Position numbers and translations under genes: made by a program. Below the pieces are notes generated by a model, which was given only the letters and a program-made list of their open reading frames with translations, made no database searches and had not been told where the DNA came from. From Brassica napus (taxonomy: Eukaryota; Streptophyta; Magnoliopsida; Brassicales; Brassicaceae): 64,000 bases of DNA. Shown here one piece after another: positions 22,841-33,622 of this stretch. The stretch is taken from NCBI RefSeq assembly GCF_020379485.1, contig NC_063444.1, positions 1,126,652 to 1,190,651 of the forward strand, given 5' to 3'. Position 1 is the stretch's first letter. Every line of letters starts with the position of its first letter.

Positions 22841-25128
22841 TTGGAGAATGAGATGATGATTCGGGTGAAAGGGTCGAAGAGAAAGAGAGGATCTTTAAGG
22901 AAAACCCTAGAAGAGAGACTCTAAAAATGGAAACTTTTTGATTAGGGTTTGAACAAAAGAGTAAAGAAACGAAATTGACTTGAAGAAGAAGAAGAAGAAG
23001 AAAGTACGACAAGGAAAACCACAGAATGAAGAAGGAATCCAAGAAAGCACTCTCTCTCTCTGTTGAAGTCAGAAAAGGCATTGACTTTCATAAGCAAATA
23101 GTGGTAGTGTTGGTTCATGAGCTAATGTATGGTTGAAGCAAGCAAATTATTCAGTTCAATTCCTCTAATCATTTTCTTATTAAATGGAAAAAGGATATAT
23201 AAGGCCAAGGTTTTCAAGTCAAATAACACCAAATAAAGACTTAGGATATAAGTCAAATAAACAGATAGATGACTGTGTTTTAGTGGGAATATTAGTACTA
23301 GCATATTCTTTTTTGACATTTCAAGATTTTTTTCATCTTCTACTAATAAAACAAGACAAACAAAAAAAGAGACTTTAGGAACACACACACAGAAATTAAC
23401 TAGTCAGCTCTATTGCAGAATTGTTAAGGAATGAAAAGACCAAACAAAATGATAACAAAGTTAGAAGGAAAAAAAATGATAATTCAAAACTTTTTACTAA
23501 TATACAAATGTCAATAATAAGTCATAGCTTTTATTTTATGATTACTATATGAATGGAATATTATTATGTACCTGGACCCTACTAATATTAGATATGTTGG
23601 TTGAAACAGACGAAAATTATATATGCCTATTATAAATGTAAGGTTGGATTGTGGGGATGCTTTTGCCTGCTTTGGACTCCATACATTTTATTTTGCAAAA
23701 AGTAACAATAAACCTAATTTATTGTTGTAACATTTATCGAATTCAAAATATAAGGCTTTTTTATCTTCGTTAGGATAGGCATTGACCAATTACAAATCAT
23801 GGTCTCCTATACCATGTTATAAATAAAAGTTGAGCTGCATCGAGTGACAACTCATTTATGTTTTGTTTTTTTCCATGTCAATTTGCATATATTGATTTTG
23901 TTCCATCGCGAAACTAAGACATCTTTGGCAATGCACCCGACGTATTCATCGATAAAGTCATAGATAATAAATAATCTCTTCCAAAAGAAAGGACAAATGC
24001 ACACTATTTATATCGTTTATTATGCATTGAACACAATGTGCTATTGATTAAACAAAAATGCCTTCTGTCTTTTATCATTTCTTCTAGAAATTAAAATGTT
24101 TCTTCTAGAAATTAAAATTAATTAGTTTAGTTATTTACTTGGTTTCAAAATCTGTCATTTTCAATGAGACAAAGCACCTACAATTCTCTCATTCTTCTTT
24201 TTGTGTTTATTTGATGATAAAACAGAACGTTATTATTCAACTGCTAAGTCCAAAAACGAATATTTTAACTTTTAAATTTGCAACAGAAATCTGAATTTAA
24301 TTTGAGAACTCGAATTATATCAATGTCAGAGTAAATAATTAGACTAACTAAATATATTAATAATATTAAGATTTTAATTAGACTAATTAAACATATAAAT
24401 AATATTAAGAATTAATAAATTTAACCATTTAACATGAACAAGAAAACATAATTTTAAATATTGTACTTTTAAATGAATAGAATAAATACAACTAAAAAAT
24501 AAAATAAAAGAATATGAATTTTATAAACTTTTGAATCTTATACATTAACATCAAAACCAAAAATTATATAGTTTTCAAATGCACTAAAATAAAAATATCA
24601 AACCATTACTTATCAAAATGTTAAACATAACTTATCAAAATGTTTTTTTTTCTTTTACTTAGTTATCAAAATGTTAAGATCTATTATATTGTAAATTAGA
24701 TCTTGTTAAAAGAAACTATCGCATTTTTAAGCACGTGTTATAATCTAGTTTTAACTTTCAAATTTGAAACAGAAATCTTAATTGAATTCGAGAAATCGAG
24801 TTATATCAATGTGGTGCATTGTACCATACTAGTACCATTAATGTTGTAGCTTCAAAAAACTTCAAATTTGATTTGTACTTTTGGTTGAAAGTAGATATGG
24901 TCAGGAAATAGAATAATCTGATGATGCAAAACTAGTTTGCAATTAAGACAAAAGCAAAAAGATCGAAAAGAGATTACATAATCCATGGTTACTCCATCGG
25001 GAAACGGAAAAGATACTGTATTACATTTAGATATGCCTAAAAATGTATGAAGCAAAAGCACATTAAGAACTTAAACACTGAGAGCTGAGAGAGTTTCTCA
25101 TTCATATCAATATGAACTTTTATCTCAT
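22841..25128. other. Intergenic region between two minus-strand genes
   Basis: It contains the GA/CT-rich 5' leader of the PLP-fold gene, the dispersed-repeat copy at 23,654-23,852 and otherwise AT-rich DNA. A short tandem motif (TTAATAATATTAAGA type) repeats at about 24,336-24,420. I see no supported gene. Confidence 0.5.
23654..23852. repeat. Dispersed repeat, inverted partial copy of 9688-9855
   Basis: It matches the reverse complement of 9688-9855 through GGGATGCTTTTGCCT, CTTTGGACTCCATACATTT, CATTTATCGAATTCAAAATA and AAAGTTGAGCTGCA. Insertions of 10-20 bases separate the conserved blocks. It is older or less constrained than the copy at 13,491. Confidence 0.75.
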
Positions 25129-26679
25129 TCAAACTTGACTCTTACGACGCTGCCTGAGTCTTCCACCAATACTATTTGGGTTTGGCTCAACAGACATCTT
25201 CTTCCTCTTGCCTCCTTTTGTTTCTCCGTCCTCTCTCTCTCCAGAAGAAGTCTCAACAGGAGTTGCTGGATGATCCATCTCATTCACATCTAATGGCTTG
25301 ATATCATCAACCACTGAAGTTTGATTGTCCCCACCAGACAAGAAACTCAATGACTTCCTAGCCGAACCCTGATTCTTGTTTGCCCCTTCATCACCATCGT
25401 CAACGTGATTCTCCTGAGCCTCAAGCCCATCGGTGATCTGGAGAATGAGATCATCTTCTCCTTCTGAAGACGCCTTTGCTTCTTTGAAAGATAGCGATCT
25501 CTTTGCAGAAGCTTGGGAAGTAGTGTCTTCAGTTTCATCATCCTCATTTGTCTCTGACTGCTTCTTGGTCAAAATCAGGTAATGTGCAACAGACTTGTAC
25601 CCTAGCTTACATACCTGATAAAGAAACATCAAAAAATCAAAACCGGTAACATTGAGAGAGAGAGAATAATGCACCAAAGTTGTTTACCTTCTTGTAAGCA
25701 TTACCAGTAGGCAACCACCCTTTGCGTTTACGACAGAGACTGCAGTTGCAGATCCCGCGACAGACAGGACAAATCCAGTCCGGATTCTCCAGTGCCTCAA
25801 GCACATGTTCTCCATACCTGCTCACAAACATACTCTTTAAAAACATTCCTCTTTTGGCACAACACAACAAGATATTGGATCCTCAAAACACAGAACATAC
25901 CTCATGTACAAACAATCTCCACAGAATTGACCTGTAACAGATGGATGACACTTGCTGCATTGTGTACGATAGCCAAGAGTCTTCTGCCTGTAAAAAAAAA
26001 GTAAACCATTAAGCAAACTTGTGCTCAACCGTTAAACCTACTCAAGCCACCACAAGCTAACCTGCACTGGTGGCAAGTCTTTCCTTTAACGGGATCATAG
26101 ATCCGCTTCCCATCCGGAGCGTAACCGTCGACAAAAAGCTCCCAGACCCGCTCTGTGTTACCAAGCAGCTTCTCATGCTCATCAGTGTAAACCTCAGGCC
26201 TCTCGCCTCCTTCTGGTAACCACAAAACCACTTCTTTAGACGCTTTACCCTTCTTCTCCTCCGCTTCCTCGAAGTAGGTAACCGGCGAAGCATTCTTCAA
26301 CCTGAAAGGAAATGACTTTATACTTCAAAACCCTAAACCAAAAGAGAAACTTGTGGTGAACCCTAAACCCTAAACCTCGATTACTACTCAAAAACCCTAG
26401 CTTTTCCGAAAAGCCCTAATTATTTTTTGGAATTGACGAGAGAGAGTAGTACCTTGAGGATCGCCTGGTGGAGACGGAGAGCTGAAGAGGAGGAGTAGAT
26501 CTAAGATCCGGATTCGAATCGGCAGCTTTAGTGTAGCGCCTCTTGGCGGGTCGGGTCCCGGATTTGAGCTTGAGGGAGAGATCCATGAGGCCGAGGTTCT
26601 GCATCCGCTGGAGATTCTCCTTGATCCTCTCTTCCCTGCATTTCTCGTAGATCGATACGTTTGAGTTCATCGCAGGCAT
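25129..26679 (-). CDS. 4CXXC_R1 zinc-finger protein (CDCA7/R1-like)
   Basis: Five exons (26679-26453, 26301-26062, 25987-25901, 25817-25688, 25614-25129) give 389 residues. The central zf-4CXXC_R1 domain (residues of about 150-245) is complete. CHQCRQKTLGYRTQCSKC is followed by GQFCGDCLYMRYGEHVLEAL, then CPVCRGICNCSLCRKRKGWL. This cysteine-rich domain is shared with human CDCA7 and the monoamine-oxidase-A repressor R1, which bind DNA/chromatin, so a nuclear role is likely. The N-terminus has a short coiled segment (EKCREERIKENLQRMQNLGL) and a basic RPAKRRYT patch. The C-terminal third is acidic and Ser-rich and ends in a basic GGKRKKMS...RLRQRRKSQV tail. An upstream in-frame ATG (26,736) exists, but MPAMNSNV is the better start. 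It matches At4g37110 by order. Confidence 0.9.
26359..26376. promoter_or_regulatory. Telo-box cluster in intron 1 of the zinc-finger gene
   Basis: AACCCTAAACCCTAAACC is two and a half tandem plant telomere-type units. Further AAACCCTA-like words flank it at about 26,330 and 26,393. Telo-boxes near transcription starts are known in Arabidopsis to recruit TRB proteins and to mark growth-related genes. The effect here is inferred. Confidence 0.55.
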
Positions 26680-27149
26680 TGTTGATTTGACTTTGTGAGA
26701 GTTCTCTCTGGATAATAATAAGAAGAAGAAGAACATATGGATTTGTTACTTCCAAGGTGATGTTTTTATATTAGTTCATGTCTGAAGATGAACAGAGCAA
26801 CGGTCTGATTTTTTTTAATTAACTCCCTTTGGAGTTCAAACGTTTTTTTGGGTAAGTGTGTGCTTAATTTGCTAACAAGTGTTTGAATCTGACTGGAATA
26901 AAATGGAATGCTGTATATTCTTACAGTTGTAATATATACAACTATGGAAGCTAATCTGGTGAAAAATGGAATGTTATCTTTCCTAAGAATAGGCTTTCTT
27001 CTTTGTTAGTTAGTAGTCTATGTGAACTTAATTGAATTATTAGTTTTTGACGTGCTTTTGGGGGTTCCTCTAAATTTGATTTGTTTCCTCTCATCTTTCC
27101 TATGCTTAAAAGGAACTAAATCCATTGAGAAACAGTGTAACAAGTTATA

Positions 27150-27390
27150 TGCTCCCTCTGTTTTTATTTGTAATTAATTTTAGTTAAAAATGTAAATATT
27201 AAGAAAATTTTTACTTTTAAAAAAATAACATTTAATACATAAATTCAACCAATAATAAAAAAATATAAATTATTTGATTGGGTCACACAACATGTAATAA
27301 ATGTAAAAGGTGTTTTGAATTATGTAAATATCTTACATTGTGAAACAAACATTTTTTGCTAAAACTACTTACATATCAAAACACAGGGAA
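27150..27390. mobile_element. Stowaway-like MITE A
   Basis: The left end GCTCCCTCTGTTTTTATTTG and the reverse complement of the right end (TTCCCTGTGTTTTGATATG) form a terminal inverted repeat. TA dinucleotides flank both ends. CTCCCTCNGTTT is the known Stowaway terminus of Tc1/mariner MITEs. It has no coding capacity. Confidence 0.75.
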
Positions 27391-27477
27391 TATATTTCAA
27401 ATTGATGTCCGAAACAAAGTTGAATGTTTTGTGCACCACGAAAAACAAAACTACTAGTATTCAACATAATAATAATA

Positions 27478-27727
27478 CTCATTCTGTTCCATAAATATAG
27501 ATTTTTTGGTATTTTTACACATATTAAGAAAACAAATTAAACTAATATAATAAATATATTAGTTTTCTGTAATTTTTAATTTTTAATAACTTTTAATCAA
27601 CATAAATTTAACAAAATCAATTAATTTTGTTGAAGTAAACATTTTTTTCATAAAAACACACAAAAAAATATCTTTGTGAAACAATTTTTTTTTTTCTAAA
27701 AAGTTTATCTTAATGAAGCGGATGGAA
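27478..27727. mobile_element. Stowaway-like MITE B
   Basis: The left end CTCATTCTGTTCCATAAATA pairs imperfectly with the right end (reverse complement TTCCATCCGCTTCATTAAGA). TA flanks both ends. It is AT-rich and more degraded than its neighbours. Confidence 0.65.
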
Positions 27728-27740
27728 TAATAAATAAGTA

Positions 27741-27950
27741 CTCCCACCGTTTCACAAAGATAGACTTTTTATATTTTCTATGAAAAATTTGTGATTTTCG
27801 AAAACATTAATTGACTTTATTGAATTATTATTGATTAAAATTATTGAAAATTGAAAATTACAGAAAATATACATTTATTATAGTGATTTAATGTGTTTTC
27901 TTAATACTTGTGAAAACACTAACAAAATCTATTTTTGTGAAATGGAAGAG
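27741..27950. mobile_element. Stowaway-like MITE C
   Basis: The left terminus CTCCCACCGTTTCACAAAGA and the right terminus (reverse complement CTCTTCCATTTCACAAAAAT) are inverted copies, flanked by TA. At 210 bp it is the best-preserved of three adjacent MITEs. The interior is almost a full-length palindrome (AATTGAC...TATTGATTAAAATTATTGAAAATTG), suitable for hairpin RNA. Confidence 0.8.
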
Positions 27951-29465
27951 TATCTCTTATACATTATTTACCAAGTGATTTTGACACATGTTATCAGCAC
28001 ATTAATTTTGAAAACAAAATGATGACATGACATATTAATAAAAATGACATGGCTTAGACTAATTGTGACATAAATATTTACATTTAATGTTGTTTTATAA
28101 TTTTGATATTTTTTTGGATAAAATAATAACTTATAAATCATCATTAATATAACAATAAATAGTAAAGTTAGAAATATAGTAATATATAATAATTTTCGAA
28201 AATATTATTTAATTTTATTTAAATAGTTTTATAATTTTTATTACAAGAACAAATCTTAAAAAATTATTCATTTAAAAAAAATCTAATCATATTCTGATTG
28301 TTTCTTTTTAATATTTACAAATTTTTGAAATATTATTTAATTTTTGATCATAACTTTTTTGATTGGTATAGATTTTCATGAATTTGTATTACATCTTTCT
28401 ATCATTCTTTCTGTAAAATAAATATATAATTTATTTTATTTTTAAATCATATAACATGATTATTTATTATTTTCTTTCAAACTAAAAAAAATAGTGATAC
28501 ATAGACTTTTTAAGTTTTTGTTACAAAAAGAGTCCTCAAAAAAGAAAATGACCAAAATAGATTTCATGAAAAAGGTAAAAAACTATTTTACCTCTTAGTT
28601 TATAGATATATAAATAATAATAATAAAAGTTTCTTTACAAATTTCGAATTATATGTTTTCAAATTCGAACTTTTTCAAAAAAAAATATTTCATTTTTTTT
28701 TCAAATTTTCTTTTTTCAAAATTTTATTTTTGAAATTCGAAAATACTTTTTAAACTATTTTTTTTTAAAATATATTTTTTAATATTTATAAATATAATTA
28801 TATATTCAAAAAAAAATTATATATTCAAAAATGTAAAAGTACATAAAATGTTATTAATTATAGTTTTGGACATATAATTTGGATTTAATGTGCGATAGAT
28901 ATTTGGTAAGAATAACTATTTTTGTTTTCTAGTTTTTTGTCTCTTGGATTTTGAAAATCCCACGAATACATATGATATTTTGAAAGTTAAGTCATATGAG
29001 TAAAAATGAATAGAATTCATCTCCCAATAACGCTAGATTTAGTAAGAATTAGAGAATAAATTTTTACCACACTTTTTGAATAACAAAAAATTTGAATGAA
29101 TTTTGAAAATTCTTAAACCAATAACAATGGATTCTATTAAGATTTTTGAAATCCAAGAACCAATAATAATGGAATCTCAAAATTTCAAAGCCTACTAGAA
29201 TTCATCTACCAATAACTCCGCAAAGTTAAAATCGATACCTTTGAAAAAAACATCTATATTGCTTGATATAAATGGCACTAAACGGCACTAAACCAATCGC
29301 AAAAACTGAAATCTTCAATGACTCTATGCTAAACTAGGAGAACTATTAGATCAAGCAAATAAGCTCCTCAAATTAGTGGAGTTTGTACGTTATCTTTATT
29401 CGTTTCTACGTTAAGTCGTTGACTTTTTGTTAATCCCCATTGACTTATTTAAAAGAATTAAAAGG
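27951..29465. other. Very AT-rich repeat-like intergenic DNA
   Basis: Long A and T tracts dominate 28,100-28,850. Around 29,007-29,220 a motif TAGAATTCATCTCCCAATAAC recurs in direct orientation about 185 bases later, with AACCAATAACAATGG-type units in between. This indicates a small degenerate repeat array or transposon end. No gene is seen. Confidence 0.5.
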
Positions 29466-31304
29466 ATGGGAGTGAGTGAGCAGTGTGGGAGGAGGCCACG
29501 ATTCACGATGGGGAATAAGGCAAATCTGATCTTCTTATGGGCTATGCTCGTTTCAGTTGTGGTCATGGCCACGAGGCATCGTCCCTTTCAGCGGACTAAG
29601 GGCATCAATGGTCTCGAGAAGATCATTGTCCGCGACCCTCGCGGCCGATCTTTCGAGGTACTCTTCTTGTCTGGTTATATACATAACAACCAATTCAGCC
29701 CGTCTTAGTGTTTGCGTATATCTTTGGAAAAAAAATATCCTGAGTGTTGACTTTTTATCTGATAAATCGTCTTGTATAGCTGACCATTTTGGTTTTCACT
29801 TTGGGATATAATCTGTATATAGTTCCTTTTTTCTTCAAATTTTGTTAACACATTCAGGTTTACTTGTATGGAGGTCAAGTGACTTCTTGGAAGAATGAGA
29901 AAGGAGAGGATTTACTTTTTATGAGTACCAAGGTAAACTTCAGATTCACCCTTGTTTATGAGCTTGTATAAAGCTCCATCTGAGATCATGTTTTTCTTTT
30001 ATAAATAATGTGTTATATGTATTGTGCAGGCTATATTCGATCATCCAACACCTATTCGTGGAGGGATTCCAGTATTGTTTCCGCAAGTATGTGCTTAAGA
30101 ATGTTCGTTCCTTTTGTTTTGTACTTTTGTTCTTGAATGAAATGCTTTTTTCTGTAAATGCAGTACGCTAACACTGGTCCACTTCCCTCACATGGATTTG
30201 TCAGACAAAGGTTCTGGAAAATTGATGCTAATCCACCTCCTTTATCATCACATCCTTCTTCTACTGCTCACATTGACCTCATCTTAAAATCATCCAAAGC
30301 TGATTTGAAGATTTGGCCTCATAAGTAAAGATTTTTTAAACCTCTCTTTCATACTCTTCCATCACTTTTCAACTATATGTTATAATATCCCACATTAGAA
30401 ATGATAATTATTCAAAATCCAAATATGAATAATATGATCTTTGGAATTGACAATTGGTTCTGAGTTGAAAACCGGCTAACATCCTTTTGGGTTTAATTCT
30501 CACTTAAAGCAGCTTTGTGACCACCTCTTTTATGTCTTTCAGATTTGTATATCGACTGAGAGTAGCATTGGGGCATGGTGGAGACTTGACTTTGACGTCT
30601 CGTATTAGAAACTCTGATGTAAAGCTGTTTAACTTCACATTTGGTCTTCACCCCTATTTCTCTGTTTCCGATATCAGGTAATCTCATCTCAATTTTTTAA
30701 AAAATATATTGTTGTATATAAAGTTATAAAGTTATACATCGATTTGCTTCTTGTGTACAGTCAAATTCAGGTGGAAGGATTGCAAAATTTGGATTATCTT
30801 GACCAACTAAAGAACAGAACACGTTTCACTGACCATGGCAAATTTATAACTTTTAATTCACAGGTAAAACTTATCTCTTTTTGTACCGACTGCTTATATC
30901 GTCACTAGTATTAAAAAAAAACACTGCTAACTCTTCAAAATAGCTTGCGAGGCTTTACCTAAAGACTCCAAACAAGATCAGAATCGTGGACCACAAGAAA
31001 AAGAAGACAATCGTGGTACGCAAGGAAGGACAAGCTGATGCAGGTAATGACTTACACAGAAACATATTGTTCTAGTAACGATGGATCATTTATAATGATA
31101 ATACAATATGCAGTGGTGTGGAATTCATGGGACAAGAAAGTGGTCGATTTGGGAGTTGAAGATTACAGACGTTTTGTTGCTGTGGAACCAGTTGAGGTCG
31201 AGAAACCGATTATATTGAAACCTGGACAAGAGTGGAAAGCGATTTTCCAAGTGTCTGTGGTTCCTTCTGGTTGCTCCAGGAAGTCATGCATTCCTCATAC
31301 TTAA
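29466..31304 (+). CDS. Aldose 1-epimerase-like protein (glucose-6-phosphate 1-epimerase family)
   Basis: Eight exons (29466-29657, 29858-29932, 30030-30086, 30164-30324, 30543-30677, 30761-30863, 30944-31043, 31114-31304) give 337 residues. The galactose-mutarotase fold is clear: YLYGGQVTSWKNEKGEDLLF, PIRGGIPVLFPQYAN, LPSHGFVRQRFWK (conserved His), GLHPYFSVSDI (conserved His) and YRRFVAVEPVEVEKPIILKP (conserved Glu). Such enzymes interconvert alpha and beta anomers of hexose phosphates. An N-terminal hydrophobic helix (NLIFLWAMLVSVVVMAT, residues of about 20-36) could anchor it in the endomembrane system. Two Met starts (29,466 and 29,508) are possible. It is not at this place in the Arabidopsis order as I recall it, where a splicing factor (At4g37120) would be expected. 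The AT-rich repeats on both sides suggest it moved here. Confidence 0.9.
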
Positions 31305-31688
31305 AAACTTAAAAATGTCGTTAAAGAAATACTTCTGGTCAGGATCCACACCTGACCTTACCAGTGTATTTTTTGTAACTTTAGTATTCTTGGTTCAAGT
31401 TATCGACAATAATTGATATTTTCAATAATAATCAACTTTTATATCTAGCTTGCCTGCCATATAAAATTTTACAGAGCGAATGTGGCTTGAGAATTGAGAT
31501 ATGTAGAGTAATATCGAGCGGTCATATAATATGTGTATGAATCGTAAGGCCACGAACAAGAGCGAATGTGGCGTTACAGCTGGTTTTGAGAAAGATAAAA
31601 TAAGATTTTTCTTTATATGGTCAACATAATGAACTCCTTTCACAAAGGATTTACGGTATCTCCATTGGTTTACTCAGAAATAGAATAA

Positions 31689-33307
31689 GACCATCTCCAA
31701 TTATTTCCTTCATTTTTTTTTGCTTTAAAATAAAATAAATTCAAAATGAATTCAAGATTTATTCCAATGGTTTCTCTTATTTTCTTGGTTATAAATATAT
31801 TTATTCTTCAACTTTTCATTTATTGCTAATAATACCTTTTATTTTATAAAATTTTAAATTACACCCACTTATTTTTAAGTTTTAGAATTTTAACCAAGCA
31901 TAAACTTTTAAGATCCAATCGAAGGTGCTTATCAAACATCTGATCAGTTCTGGTCTCATGTGGTAGAAATCTATTAGAATGAAAAATGCAAATTTGAGTG
32001 AACTAAGAAGATCCGTCCAAGCTCGAGTTCAGACTATTGAAAAGCAACAAAAAAATTTGCATACATACGCCATACAATATGGAATTAGACGTCTAATGGT
32101 ACTTCAAAATACTTCAAAATATAAGTGTTAATGTATTACTTGTTTCAAGTTTTATTTGAATAAATAATCATTACTTTAAATTATTTTACAGTCTAATCAA
32201 GTCAAAATGATGCTAATAGGAGATCCAAAATACAAATCAGGTTGGAAGTTTGATCATGTTTGAAATATTATTAAAAATTTCGAGAAATTTTAAGATAAAG
32301 ACATTTATGCTAGACAAGTGAGAAATCCATGTGGTTTTGGATATACATCTTCTGAATCAGAAATCCTACTTTTGATTTTGCTATACAAGTATCTCCAGAT
32401 TTATCTTCATTTTTTTCTAAATTTGGATAACAGATAGTACTGATAAGGTTTCATCTCAGCGATCAATTGGAGTGAAAAGTCTAAGTTAAAAAGAAAATGT
32501 GATGATCAAACATGTAATTAGTATTTTTAGAAGAAGGAAACAAACAACTTTTGAAGCAACTAAAAAATATAACTGCACAAAAAGAACACCACTTGGAGAT
32601 TTATAGTCAGAATTATGCCTTAAAAAGAACTAAAGGAGGAGAACAAATTTTTATTTCGAAATTTAGCTTACATTCAAGATTCAAATATTTATGCATAAGT
32701 CCAAGCTGAACAAACACAAATTTTACGGAAAATGACTATATAACACCAAGATCAAGGAATTCCTCATGCATCTATTAGATTCAGTTAATATTTTAATAAT
32801 TTTGGTGGATCTTGAAATAACTTGGCTGATAGGAATTTGGTGGCTTCAATGCTAAAGAATGCTCAGAAGACCTGTAGCAAAATACATATTTTATTGGTTA
32901 CGATTGATAAAGACTCCAGGTTTGTAATACAAGATTTACGTGAATATGGTTATATCGTCTTCTCAGCTATTAGCAAAGAGTTTGCCGAACAAGAAGCAAC
33001 AAAATATGTTTTTTTTTTCAGTTGGTTATACAGTTTTGTTTTTAGTTTTTTTTTTTTACTAATGGTCATTTAAGAGTATTCCTCGTATTATTCCTTTCTT
33101 TTTGAAAAACAGAAATTTACTTCAGTTTTACTCTTTATTTTGAAATGAATTAGTGAATAAAAATAGAGTAATCATATGGGATTATGCTATATTTTGGAGT
33201 GGTCATACTTTTTATTATTTTTAGAATAATTAAAATATAAATATAAATTATAAAATGTTTATTTTAAATTGAATCATGAACGAAATGAAATAAGTTTGAA
33301 GATGTTC
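31689..33307 (+). mobile_element. Decayed PIF/Harbinger-type element carrying an ORF1-like relic
   Basis: Terminal inverted repeats GACCATCTCCAA (left) and GAACATCTTCAA (reverse complement of the right end) are flanked by TAA and TTA, the three-base target typical of PIF/Harbinger. Inside, a broken plus-strand frame reads SDQFWSHVVEIY, then GDPKYKSGWKFDHVWNIIKN and FEKF (about 31,920-32,300), then ENKFLFRNLAYIQDSNIY (about 32,640-32,695). This resembles the Myb/'NAM-associated' ORF1 proteins of plant Harbinger elements, which partner the transposase. Stops and frameshifts abound and no DDE transposase is seen. A later stretch (32,822-33,010, KIHILLVTIDKDSRFVIQDL, then REYGYIVF) vaguely resembles an NYN/PIN nuclease fragment. 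That part is uncertain. About 380 bases on its left, up to the epimerase stop, hold nothing I recognise. Confidence 0.65.
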
Positions 33308-33622
33308 TTAAATCTTATAGCTCTCTCAGTTCAGTATAAGGGTAATTGAAGATTTCATCTTTTGTGATTGGTTCAATGCCATTTAGATCAAGCAATACCG
33401 GTTTACACTTTGCTTTCGTTCATGATTCAATAAGATTTCATATTTGCAAAAGAGGCCTTAAACTTTGTATAAAGGTGAAATAAAGGCAATAAATAACGAT
33501 TCCTATCTTTTCTCTCCACTTACTCACGAGTGTGGGCTTTTAAAATCTTTCCCTCGACTCCACCCAAATCCTCGCCGGCGACAGAAAACCCTAGATTCGA
33601 TTCGCCGCCGGTTCCTCCACCA

